From: Multivorans sp965206765
GTDB taxonomy: Bacteria; Acidobacteriota; Thermoanaerobaculia; Multivoradales; Multivoraceae
DNA: 64,000 nt
Reading direction: 5' to 3'
NCBI GenBank assembly: GCA_965206765.1
Contig: OZ242222.1
Location: 2,976,001-3,040,000, forward strand
How positions within the stretch are numbered: position 1 is the stretch's first letter; every line of letters begins with the position of its first letter. Under the pieces are notes generated by a model. The model had not been told where the DNA came from. It was given only the letters and a program-made list of their open reading frames with translations, and did no database searches. The position numbers and the translations under genes are program-made. Below are positions 34,018 through 42,447 of the stretch, piece after piece.

Positions 34018-35311
34018 CTTCGGTGGTCAGGGTGCTCCAGTCCTTCTCCTGGAAGGGGAACTTCGCGGCGACTTCCTCGTCGAGGTCGATGCCGAGGCCG
34101 GGCCGGCTGGGAAGGTCCGCGAAGCCGCGCTCGTAGGAGAAGTGACCGCCGTAGAAGAGGTCCTGCCAGAAGGGGTCCTGGCCGCTGCCGATCTCGAGAA
34201 TGGTGCAGTTGGGCGTGCAGGCGCAGACGTGCATGGAGGCGAGCGTGCTGACCTCGCTCTGCGGGTTGTGCGGCGACACGTCGACGCGGAAGGACTCGGC
34301 CATGATCGCGATCTTGCGCAGTTCGGAGATGCCGCCCACGTGGACGACGTCGGGCATGATCACGTCGACGAGCCGTTCCGAGCACAGCGGCGCGAAGTGG
34401 TAGCGCGACGTAAGGCGTTCGCCGGTCGCGAGCGGCACGCGGGTCTGGGCGCGGATCTGCCGCACCTCCTCGATCACCTCGTTTTCGAGCTGGGTCACTT
34501 CCTCGACCCAGAACGGCCGGAACTCCTCCACGCGGTTGCAGAACTCGACCGCGGAAAGCGGGGTGGGCTTGCCGTGCGCCTCGACGATGATGTCGAAGTC
34601 CGGCCCGACGACGTCGCGCACCCGGGCGAGGTGCTCCACGCCGCGGCGAATCGACACGCGGTGGTTGATCGGCCGGCCGCCGGGATAGAAGCCACCCTTG
34701 ACGCAGGTCCAGCCCGCTTCCTTCTTCTGCCGCCAGAGGTCGAGCGCCTCCTCGTCGTCGGCGGCGCGGCGCTTCTGGCGGTGGCTGATCCGCTCAAGGT
34801 ACCCCTCGTGGCAGTAGAGCCGCACGCGGTCGCGTGCCTTGCCGCCGAGGAGCTGCCAGATCGGCTGGCCGAGGGCCTGACCCAGGATGTCCCACATGGC
34901 GATCTCGACCGCGGAGAGCGCCGACATGAGTACCGGGCCGCCGCGGTAGCGGGGGCCAATGAACATGCCTCGCCAGTGCCGCTCGATCTCGGTCGGGTCC
35001 TTGCCCACGAGGTAGCGCTTGTGGGCCCGGATCGCGGCCTCGACGACTTCGCCCTTGTTGGAGAGGGTGCCTTCGCCGAGGCCGGTGATCCCCTGGTTGG
35101 TGTAGAGCTTGACGAAGACGAAGTTCTCGTCGTTGCCGGCATCGACGAGGAAGGTCTTGAGGTCGGTGATCTTGAGGTTGAGCGGCTTGGCGTCTTCGAA
35201 GGTCCGTTCGAGGGGGCCGGGTTGTTGGGTTTGCTGGGCGGGGAGAGCGCGGGCGGCGGCGGTGGCGGCGAAACCGAGGGCGGTGGTGAGGAGGGTTCTG
35301 CGATCCATCAT
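33995..35311 (-). CDS. Enolase-superfamily dehydratase (mandelate racemase/galactonate dehydratase type), exported
   Basis: ATG 35311 overlaps the sulfatase stop and gives 438 residues. The N-terminus (MMDRRTLLTTALGFAATAAA) looks like a twin-arginine signal. The capping domain (LKITDLKTFLVDA, LYTNQGITGLGEGTL) is followed by the barrel with IIVEAHGK, FWVEEVTQLEN and LATGERLTS, giving the three acidic metal ligands, and HVGGISELRKIA and SPHNPQSEV with the catalytic His region. Sugar-acid dehydratases of this type are normally cytoplasmic, so a signal peptide is unusual. It sits between the sulfatase and PhoD genes in one operon. Confidence 0.85.
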   Translation of the reverse strand: MMDRRTLLTTALGFAATAAARALPAQQTQQPGPLERTFEDAKPLNLKITDLKTFLVDAGNDENFVFVKLYTNQGITGLGEGTLSNKGEVVEAAIRAHKRYLVGKDPTEIERHWRGMFIGPRYRGGPVLMSALSAVEIAMWDILGQALGQPIWQLLGGKARDRVRLYCHEGYLERISHRQKRRAADDEEALDLWRQKKEAGWTCVKGGFYPGGRPINHRVSIRRGVEHLARVRDVVGPDFDIIVEAHGKPTPLSAVEFCNRVEEFRPFWVEEVTQLENEVIEEVRQIRAQTRVPLATGERLTSRYHFAPLCSERLVDVIMPDVVHVGGISELRKIAIMAESFRVDVSPHNPQSEVSTLASMHVCACTPNCTILEIGSGQDPFWQDLFYGGHFSYERGFADLPSRPGLGIDLDEEVAAKFPFQEKDWSTLTTEDGAFVDR

Positions 35312-36807
35312 CTCGCGTCGCCTCCGTGCTCGTCGACGAAGCGCCAGTCGTGGCGCTCGGGCTCGTAGCCGGGGTTGATCGTCATCTCGCCGGCGCCGAC
35401 CTCCCGGCGCCACGCGGCGAGCCGCTCGAGCAGGCTCTCGGCAAGCTCCGGCTGTTCCGCGGCAAGGTCGGTCGTCTCGCCTGGATCGTCCTCGAGGTTG
35501 AAGAGGCTCACCGCGGGCCCGACGCCGGCGATCGAACCGTCGAACCACTCGATCAGCTTGAAGTCGCCCTGGCGGATCGCGCCGGCCGGCTTGTAGCCGA
35601 GGTGGTGGTAGTGCGGGTAGTGGAAGTAGAGGGTGTCGCGGTCCAGCGAGCCCGTTCCTTCGAGCAACGGAAGGAGGCTGAGGCCGTCGATGTCGGCTGG
35701 AAGCTCGGTGACGCCCAGGATGTCGGCGACGGTCGGAAAGAAGTCGTCCGAAGTGATCAGCTCGTCGTTGACGCTGCCGGGCGCCACCACGCCCGGCCAC
35801 TTGACGGCCATCGGCACCCGGATCCCGCCTTCCCAGAGCATCGCCTTGCCGCCGCGGAACGGGTCCTGCGCCTGAAGCTGCTCGAAGCCGCCGTTGTCGG
35901 AGTAGAAGATGACGATCGTGCGCTCGCCGAGCCCGTGTTCTTCGATGCGCTCGAGAATCTGCCCGAAGCCCGTATCCATCGTCTCGATCATCGCGCCCAT
36001 GACGGGGTTGTTCACCGGGTCGTCGGCGCCGGGCTTGGCCTCGTACTTGGCGATCAGCTCCGGGTCCTCCAGCAGCGGCCGGTGGACGACGTGATGCGAG
36101 ACGTAGAGGAAGAACGGCCGGTCCCGGTTCGCGTCGAGGAACGCCAGTGACCGCTCGGTGATCTCGTGCGCGTGATGGGCGTCACCCAAGGGATCGTCCT
36201 CGTACTCCGGCTTGACGGTCGCGAGGATGTCGTCGAAGCCCTGGGACTCCGGGTCCATCGGCCGGCCGGCCACGTACTCCTTGTCCACGTTGAGGTGCCA
36301 CTTGCCGAAGTGGCCTGTGGCGTAGCCCTGGGCCTTGAACAGCTCGGCGAGAGTGACCTCCTCGAGCGGCAGTCCGGGCACCTCCGCCGGGCGGAGGAGC
36401 CGCGCGTAGGGGTAGGGGCTGCCGGGGATGTAGTCCGTGATCTGCAGGCGGGCCGGGTTCTTGCCGGTCATCAGGCTCGCCCTGGTGGGCGAACAGACGG
36501 GGTTGGCCGAGTAGGCGTTCGCGAACTGCATGCCGGCAGCCGCGATCGCGTCGATGGTCGGCGTCTCGTAGAAGGTGGCGCCGTGGTAGCCGACCTGGTT
36601 CCAGGCCAGGTCGTCGGCGAGGAGGAAGACGACGTTCCAGGGACCGGCGTCGGGGGCGGGGGTGGTGGTGGGTGCGGGTTCGGCGGCGGGGGTGCAGGCG
36701 GTGAGGATGAGCAGAGGCAGAGCCGGCGCTGCGCGCCGGATGCGGGCGAGACGCCCGCGTTCCCAGGGGCGGATGCGGGCGAGACGCCCGCGTTCCCAGG
36801 GGCTCAT
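35308..36807 (-). CDS. Sulfatase lipoprotein (formylglycine type)
   Basis: ATG 36807 with AGGA upstream gives 499 residues. The first 24 residues (WERGRLARIRPWERGRLARI) come from two REP units; they provide the positive n-region before APALPLLILTAC, whose Cys38 is a lipobox. The sulfatase core has FLLADDLAWNQVG (metal Asp), VCSPTRASLMTG with Cys105 as the formylglycine site, GHFGKWHLN, FLYVSHHVVHRP and IFYSDNGG. It resembles S1 sulfatases acting on sulfated sugars. A formylglycine-enzyme-like protein is encoded at 41426. Confidence 0.88.
   Translation of the reverse strand: MSPWERGRLARIRPWERGRLARIRRAAPALPLLILTACTPAAEPAPTTTPAPDAGPWNVVFLLADDLAWNQVGYHGATFYETPTIDAIAAAGMQFANAYSANPVCSPTRASLMTGKNPARLQITDYIPGSPYPYARLLRPAEVPGLPLEEVTLAELFKAQGYATGHFGKWHLNVDKEYVAGRPMDPESQGFDDILATVKPEYEDDPLGDAHHAHEITERSLAFLDANRDRPFFLYVSHHVVHRPLLEDPELIAKYEAKPGADDPVNNPVMGAMIETMDTGFGQILERIEEHGLGERTIVIFYSDNGGFEQLQAQDPFRGGKAMLWEGGIRVPMAVKWPGVVAPGSVNDELITSDDFFPTVADILGVTELPADIDGLSLLPLLEGTGSLDRDTLYFHYPHYHHLGYKPAGAIRQGDFKLIEWFDGSIAGVGPAVSLFNLEDDPGETTDLAAEQPELAESLLERLAAWRREVGAGEMTINPGYEPERHDWRFVDEHGGDAR
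36735..36801. repeat. Two REP-like units within the sulfatase start
   Basis: Two palindromes with GCGGGCG and CGCCCGC arms and CCCAGGGGC spacers lie between the sulfatase ATG and its signal core and are translated as two WERGRLARIR units. Confidence 0.85.
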
Positions 36808-36829
36808 GATCGCTTCCTCATCGCTTCGC

Positions 36830-38389
36830 TCACGCCTCGCTTCGCTTTCGATCCTTCCAGCCAGCATAGGTCAGGTTCCGGTCCACCTCCCGTGCCGGGA
36901 AGAAGTAGCTCGCCGCCCAGGCGACGCCGAACAGCACCAGGTGACTGTAGACGCCGAGCATGTAGTTGTGCTGTTTGTAGTTGAGCGGCCCGAGGTCCAG
37001 CCAGAGGCGCGGCTCGCCGCCCAAGCCGAACTCGGTCGATGTCAGCAGACACGCCGCGGTGAAGAGCACGCAGACGCCGATGCCGATGTAGAGCCCCTGC
37101 TTGTTCACCCGCGGCACGAAGATACCCAGCAGGAACATCCCGGCGATGCCGCCCGAGAAGATCGCGTAGAGCGCGAACACGGTCGCCAGCACGCCCGCAT
37201 CGCCGACGGCGACGTAGATGAGCGCGACGACGATCGAGCCGACCCCCGACAGCACGACGATGATCTTGCCCACGCGCACCCGCTGGGCTTCGGTGCTCTG
37301 CGGCCTCAGTTTCTTGTAGTAGTCGTCGACGCCGACCGCCGCGAGGCAGTTGAGGTCCGAGTCGAGCGAGGAGATCGCGGCGGCCAATAGCGCCGAGATG
37401 ATGAGGCCTATGACGCCCACGGGCATCTCGTTCAGGATGAAGTGCGGGAACACCGCATCGGAACGAAGGCCCTCGGGCAGCGACGCGTCGCCCTGGTAGA
37501 AGACGTAGAGCGCCGTGCCGATGAACATGAACATCACCCACACCGGCACCACCATCAGCACGCCTGCGATGGACGCCCTGATCGCTTCCTTGTCCGACCT
37601 GGCCGTCAGATAGCGCTGCACCATCGTCTGATCGGTCCCGTACTTCTGGACGGCGTAGAAGATGCCGTTGATCGCCATTACCCAGAAGGTCAGCTCGACC
37701 AGGCTCGAGTCGAACGATCCCAGACTCACCTTGTTCTCGGCGGCCGCGACGGAGAACACCTTCAACAGGCCGCCGTCGAGCTTGATCGCGATGACGAGCA
37801 CGGTGACGAGCCCGCCCACGATCAGCAGCACACCCTGGATCACGTCCAGCCAGATCACCGCCTCCATGCCGCCCACGAGGGTCAGGACGGTCACCACCAA
37901 ACCGAGGACCACGATCACCGTCACGACGCCGATGCCCGTCATGCTGGAGACCGCCAGCGCGAGCAGGAAGAACACCGAACCCATGCCGGCGAACTGCGCC
38001 AGCACGAAGGCCAGCGAGGCGTAGAGGCGGGCGAGGTAGCCGAACCGCCGCTCGAAGTACTCGTAGGCGCTGAGCCCGATGACCTTCCGGTACATCGGCA
38101 CGATGAAGCCGATGCCGGCCAGCACCACGATCGGCACCATCAGCCCCTGCACCAGGCGGACCCAGTTGCCCGCGAAACCGTCGCCCGGGTAGGCGAGGAA
38201 GGTGAGGCTGCTGATCAGCGTGGCGAAGATCGACAGGCTGATCGCCCACGCCGGCACGTTGCCCCCGGCGGAGAAGTACTTGGCGGTAGTCGACTGGGCC
38301 TTCGCGAACCGGAGGCCGACTCCGACCGACAGGACGAGGCTCGCCCCGACGATCAGGTAGTCGACGAAGTGCAGGCCTGGAGTGTCCAC
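36830..38389 (-). CDS. Sodium:solute symporter (SSS family)
   Basis: The 519-residue protein has about 13 hydrophobic spans. The family signature segments are visible: STTAKYFSAGGNVPAWAISLSIFATLISSLTFLAYP near the start, and SALLAAAISSLDSDLN in the sodium-site region. GTG 38389 begins MDTPGLHFVDYLIVG. SSS proteins import sugars, sugar acids or organic acids with sodium. As the first gene of the operon with sulfatase, enolase-type dehydratase and glycosidase-like genes, it probably imports a product such as a uronate or other sugar acid. Confidence 0.88.
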   Translation of the reverse strand: MDTPGLHFVDYLIVGASLVLSVGVGLRFAKAQSTTAKYFSAGGNVPAWAISLSIFATLISSLTFLAYPGDGFAGNWVRLVQGLMVPIVVLAGIGFIVPMYRKVIGLSAYEYFERRFGYLARLYASLAFVLAQFAGMGSVFFLLALAVSSMTGIGVVTVIVVLGLVVTVLTLVGGMEAVIWLDVIQGVLLIVGGLVTVLVIAIKLDGGLLKVFSVAAAENKVSLGSFDSSLVELTFWVMAINGIFYAVQKYGTDQTMVQRYLTARSDKEAIRASIAGVLMVVPVWVMFMFIGTALYVFYQGDASLPEGLRSDAVFPHFILNEMPVGVIGLIISALLAAAISSLDSDLNCLAAVGVDDYYKKLRPQSTEAQRVRVGKIIVVLSGVGSIVVALIYVAVGDAGVLATVFALYAIFSGGIAGMFLLGIFVPRVNKQGLYIGIGVCVLFTAACLLTSTEFGLGGEPRLWLDLGPLNYKQHNYMLGVYSHLVLFGVAWAASYFFPAREVDRNLTYAGWKDRKRSEA

Positions 38390-38444
38390 GCCCTAGTGCC
38401 CAGTCGGACCCGATGCACTCCGTTGCGTTCTGCGGCGCAATCTC

Positions 38445-41213
38445 CTAGAACGACCAACGCATGCCGGCGTTGAACGTCCGGCCGGTGATGTCCTGCTGAG
38501 AAGACCGGCTCGCGATGCCCCGGTACAGGTAGACCACTTCTTCGGTCAGGTTGTTGGCCTGGAGGAACAGCTCGAGACCGACATCGAAGAGATAGGTGAA
38601 CGAGTAGTCGAGGTACATCGCCGAGTCGTTCCACTCGTCCGAACCGGCCTCGTCGCCGACTTCGCTCAGCCACCTGCCGCTCATGTTGAGGGCGAGCCGG
38701 GTCAGGATCCTGTTCTTCTCGTAGATGAGCGCGAGGTTCCCCAGGCTCTCCCTCTGTTCCGGCAGCACGTTGACGTCGTCGCGGTCGGTCTGCTCGCCCA
38801 GGTCGATGTCCATCACGTTGGTGTACGTGTAGTTCGCGTAGATGCCGAAACCCGAATCCCACTGCTGCTGCCAGGCGACCTCGATGCCCATGAGGTCCGC
38901 GTTGCCGCCGTTGACCGGTTCCTCCACGTCGAAGCCGTCGAACTCCCCGCCGACCTGCGTGGTCGCCGTGACGAAGTTGAAGTCGTCGATGCTCTTGAAG
39001 AACACGCCGCCGGAGATGATCCCGACGTTGTCGAAGAAACGCTCGACGAGGAAGTCGAGGTTGCTCGACAGCGCGGGATCCAGGTACGGATTGCCGCGCA
39101 CGATCTCTTCGTCGTCCGTGTGGGTGTAGGAGAACGGCATCGAATCCCAGAAGTTGGGCCGGGCCATGCTGCGCGAGTAGGCGGCTCTCAGGTTCGTCTC
39201 CGGAGAGAGGCGGTAGCGGAACTGCAGGTTGGGGTAGACGAAGTCGTATGACCGCGTGACGCTTTCCTGCGTGTTGCTGAGCACGTCGTCGTCGTTGACC
39301 ACGAGGTTCGCTCCGGTGTAGTCGAGCTCGTTGAACTCGGCCCGGACCCCCATCACCATCGTGAGCCGTCCGTAATCCTGGGTGGTCATCGCGTAGAGGC
39401 TGGTGATGTCCTCCTCGGCGTTGTACGGCTCGCCCAGATTCACGTCGTTGCGCACCTCCTCCCGGAAGCCGCCCGGGCCCTGGTTGGAGTAGAAGAAGGA
39501 GCGGAAGGCCGCAGGGTTGTACTCCCTGCCGAGGTTGTAGCCGCCCTCGGTGATGTTGGCGCCGCCGCCCTCGAACTGGCTCAGGAACAGGTCGTCATCT
39601 CCCTTCCACTTCCACTTCGAGCGCAGGTCGGCGCGCTCCTTGTGCAGCGCGCGGAGCTTCACGCCCAGCTTGAACTCGCCGGTATCGCTGCCCCACAGCA
39701 TCGGCCTGGTGAGGTCCAGCTTGGCCGTGTCGATCGTGCTGGTCGTGTCCTCGAACTTCTCGTCCACGGCGTCGAACTCGAAGACGCCGCTGTCGTGGAT
39801 GTCCTGCCGCGTCGAATCCCAACTCGGCGCCTTGCCGCCGATGTCGACCACGTTCAGGTCGAACCCGCGGGCCTGGAACTCCGGCTTGAGCTGCCCTTCC
39901 GGCTTCTTGGTGAAAGCACCGCTCGTCGACAGCGAGAAGTCGAGCACGGACAGACCCAGCCGGTGCTCCCCGCTGACGCTGTAGGCCGTGATCTCCTGCT
40001 CCTCGAGGCGATCGTGCAGGGACTTCACCATGCGCAGGCCCTCGACCTCCGTCGGGCTGAGGTAGTCGCCCTTGTCCCAACGGACCCGCGTGATCTGGCG
40101 GTCCTGGGCGTCCTCGCGGTAGTTCTGCATCAGGCTGAAGTCGAGCTTGTGGTCGTCGTTGATCCGGACCTCCAGGCGCGCGTTCGCGCCGAAGCGGTCA
40201 CGGTCGTTGGCCGAGAACTGCGCCTCCGTGTTGGTCAGGGCGTAGGGGATCTCGACGCCGCCGACGGTGTCTTCACTTCCCCACTTGTGCTCGTTGTTGT
40301 GGCGCTCGGCCGCGGTGCGCGCGAAGTTGACGCCGACGGACAGCCCGAGGTTCTGGTTCGCGCCCAGCACGGTCGAGTAGTTGAACGCCGACCGCGAGTG
40401 GGTGCCGTCGGCGATCGAGTTGTCGCCCACGCCCAACGTGAAGTTGGTCACGCCGTCCGGCTGGTCGAACGCGCTCCGCGTCTTCAGGTTGATCGCGCCG
40501 CCGATCGAGTCGGCGTCCATGTCCGGAGTCAGGACCTTGGTCACCTCGATGCCGGAAAGCTGCGCGGCCGAAATGACGTCGAGCTCGACCATCCGGTTCG
40601 CTGAGTTGGAGTACGCGACCTGCTGGCCGTTGATCGTCACGTTCGTCATCGCCGACGGCGTGCCGCGCAAGGAGACGAACCGGCCTTCGCCGTTGTCGCG
40701 CTGGATGCCGATGCCGCTGACGCGCTGCAGCACTTCCGCCGTGTTCAGGTCGGGGAAGCTCTGGATCTGCTCCTCGGAGAGGACGTTCTTGATGTTGACG
40801 GCCTCCTTCTGGTCGTTCAGCGCCTTGCTCTGTCCGAACCGGACGGCCTGGACGACGATCTCGTCTGCGAACTCATAGCGCGCGTCGAGCTGGATCGGCA
40901 AAGTCACCGTTCCCGATCCGGTCACCGAGACGTCGGCCTCGAAGTCCTCGAACCCGACGTAGTTCACGACCAGCGTGTAGTCGCCGGCGGGCACGCCGTC
41001 GAGCCGGTAACGGCCGTCGCTGCCCGACCGGGTGCGGTACTGAGTGTCCTGGAGCTCAACCTCGGCGCCCGGAAGCAGAGCGCCGGATTCCTTTTCGGTG
41101 ATCGTGCCCTGGACGGACGGCCCCGCCTGCGCCGAGGCCGCGCCCAGGCAGAAAAACACAGCCAAGGCAGCGACGCCTGCCACCGTCAAACCGTTCGCGA
41201 ATCGCTGTTTCAT
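38445..41213 (-). CDS. TonB-dependent receptor with carboxypeptidase-regulatory domain
   Basis: The 922-residue protein starts at ATG 41213 after GGGGGAG. A signal peptide (VAGVAALAVFFCLGAASAQA) is followed by a CarboxypepD_reg domain (VQGTITEKESGALLPGAEVEL through YTLVVNYVGFEDFEADVSV). Next come the plug (LNTAEVLQRVSGIGIQRDNGEGRF on the first strand, ITINGQQV-like and DSIGGAINLKTRSA) and a 22-strand barrel ending FNAGMRWSF. IQRDNGEGRFVSLRG is typical of receptors for oligosaccharides or complex organics. It stands downstream of a formylglycine-enzyme-like gene and upstream of the SSS operon on the same strand, suggesting outer-membrane uptake linked to that operon. Confidence 0.92.
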   Translation of the reverse strand: MKQRFANGLTVAGVAALAVFFCLGAASAQAGPSVQGTITEKESGALLPGAEVELQDTQYRTRSGSDGRYRLDGVPAGDYTLVVNYVGFEDFEADVSVTGSGTVTLPIQLDARYEFADEIVVQAVRFGQSKALNDQKEAVNIKNVLSEEQIQSFPDLNTAEVLQRVSGIGIQRDNGEGRFVSLRGTPSAMTNVTINGQQVAYSNSANRMVELDVISAAQLSGIEVTKVLTPDMDADSIGGAINLKTRSAFDQPDGVTNFTLGVGDNSIADGTHSRSAFNYSTVLGANQNLGLSVGVNFARTAAERHNNEHKWGSEDTVGGVEIPYALTNTEAQFSANDRDRFGANARLEVRINDDHKLDFSLMQNYREDAQDRQITRVRWDKGDYLSPTEVEGLRMVKSLHDRLEEQEITAYSVSGEHRLGLSVLDFSLSTSGAFTKKPEGQLKPEFQARGFDLNVVDIGGKAPSWDSTRQDIHDSGVFEFDAVDEKFEDTTSTIDTAKLDLTRPMLWGSDTGEFKLGVKLRALHKERADLRSKWKWKGDDDLFLSQFEGGGANITEGGYNLGREYNPAAFRSFFYSNQGPGGFREEVRNDVNLGEPYNAEEDITSLYAMTTQDYGRLTMVMGVRAEFNELDYTGANLVVNDDDVLSNTQESVTRSYDFVYPNLQFRYRLSPETNLRAAYSRSMARPNFWDSMPFSYTHTDDEEIVRGNPYLDPALSSNLDFLVERFFDNVGIISGGVFFKSIDDFNFVTATTQVGGEFDGFDVEEPVNGGNADLMGIEVAWQQQWDSGFGIYANYTYTNVMDIDLGEQTDRDDVNVLPEQRESLGNLALIYEKNRILTRLALNMSGRWLSEVGDEAGSDEWNDSAMYLDYSFTYLFDVGLELFLQANNLTEEVVYLYRGIASRSSQQDITGRTFNAGMRWSF

Positions 41214-41425
41214 GCTGCAGTCTCCCCCAGGAAGTTGGTTATGAGTTGGAGCACCCCCACTCGCCTGAGCAGGGGTGTTGATCGGTTCCTTCGGGAGCGC
41301 TATCGGCTCGAGTAGCCGCCTCAAACGCTGTTGGAGCAAGCTAGCACAGGGGGCCGCCCCAAGTGCCCTGGCGGCCGGGGGATCCAACTGTGTGGATACT
41401 GGCCCGTGTTCTTGAAGCCGCGGAG

Positions 41426-42271
41426 TCAGGGAGCCAGCGACCTCGCCACGCGGAAGCCGACGAAGTAGCTCCTGAAGCGGGAGTAGATCTTCAGGCGTAT
41501 CGCGGAGCGGAGATATCCGGGGCCGTAGTTGTAGGCGCCGCCGCGCGTGACACGGCCCACGCAGTCTCCGGCCAGCCAGGCGCTGCCGTCGGCCGGCGCG
41601 CCCTCGTAGCTCCCGTTCCAGCAGTCCGCCGTCCACTCCCACACGTTGCCGTGGACGTCGTGGAGCCCGAACGGGTTCGCCGCGAACGAGCCGGTCGGGG
41701 CCGTGTACCGGTGGCCGTCGTCCGGCCAGCCGTGATCCTGCTCGCCGTTCGCATGGTCGGCGCTCGGCTCGTCGCCCCAGCCATAGCGGGTCGTGGTCCC
41801 GGCCCGCGCCGCGTACTCCCATTCCGCCTCGCTCGGCAGGCGGTAGTCCTGGCCCGTCACCTCGGACAGCCAGGACACGTACGCCTGGGCGCTGTGCCAG
41901 TTCGCATTGAGCACCGGACGGCTGCCTCGGCCCCGACCCTCGTCGCCCGCCTCGTAGCCGTCGCAGCCGCCGGCCGCGACGCAAGCGTCCCACTCTTCGA
42001 ACGTCACCTCGCGGACGCCGATGGCGAAAGGCTCGACGATCGTCACCTGATGCGCGGGGGATTCGTCGTCGTAGCGGCCTTGTTCGTCCGGGGGCGAGCC
42101 CATGGTGTAGGCGCCGGCCGGTACCACGACCATCTCGGGGCATTCGGCGCAGTCCGTGAAGGTGGCGCCGGGGTCGGGCGGTGTTTGTGCCGCTGCTGCG
42201 GCGCTGCCGGCGATCGAAGCGGCGGCGATGAACAGCAGGCGGAGCTTTGGGTGCGAAGCAGGGGATCGCAT
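41426..42271 (-). CDS. Formylglycine-generating enzyme-like (SUMF1) secreted protein
   Basis: The 281-residue protein has a signal peptide (LLFIAAASIAGSAAAAAQ) and a SUMF1/FGE-sulfatase domain: MVVVPAGAYTMGSPPDEQG, HQVTIVEPFAIGVREVTFEEWDACV, YRLPSEAEWEYAARAGTTT, NPFGLHDVHGNVWEWTADCW and VTRGGAYNYGPGYLRSAIR. Several Cys residues are present, but I cannot align a certain copper-binding pair. It may modify the sulfatase encoded at 35308 or be one of the many SUMF1 proteins with other roles. It is not fused to a kinase or other domain. Confidence 0.85.
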   Translation of the reverse strand: MRSPASHPKLRLLFIAAASIAGSAAAAAQTPPDPGATFTDCAECPEMVVVPAGAYTMGSPPDEQGRYDDESPAHQVTIVEPFAIGVREVTFEEWDACVAAGGCDGYEAGDEGRGRGSRPVLNANWHSAQAYVSWLSEVTGQDYRLPSEAEWEYAARAGTTTRYGWGDEPSADHANGEQDHGWPDDGHRYTAPTGSFAANPFGLHDVHGNVWEWTADCWNGSYEGAPADGSAWLAGDCVGRVTRGGAYNYGPGYLRSAIRLKIYSRFRSYFVGFRVARSLAP

Positions 42272-42330
42272 CGTTCTCCGGAGTCAGCGGGGTGGGGTCG
42301 GAGTTGCCTTGGGATCGTAGCGCCCGGAGG

Positions 42331-42421
42331 AAGGAGCGAGGCCTGCGGCCTCGCGCAGCTTCGCGCAGAAGCGGGCCAGAAGGCGGCCAGGAACAAGCGC
42401 GAGGCGTCAGCCTCGCTCCTT
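42331..42421. terminator. Long inverted repeat, probable terminator downstream of the second TonB receptor
   Basis: Arms AAGGAGCGAGGC near 42331 and GCCTCGCTCCTT ending at 42421 are complementary, with further pairing of GCCTCGC and GCGAGGC inside. The hairpin lies between the 3' end of the receptor at 42448 and the 5' end of the SUMF1 gene at 42271. There is no U-tract, so a repeat-type structure is also possible. Confidence 0.55.
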
Positions 42422-42447
42422 GCCCGACGTGGGCCTCCTGTCTACTC

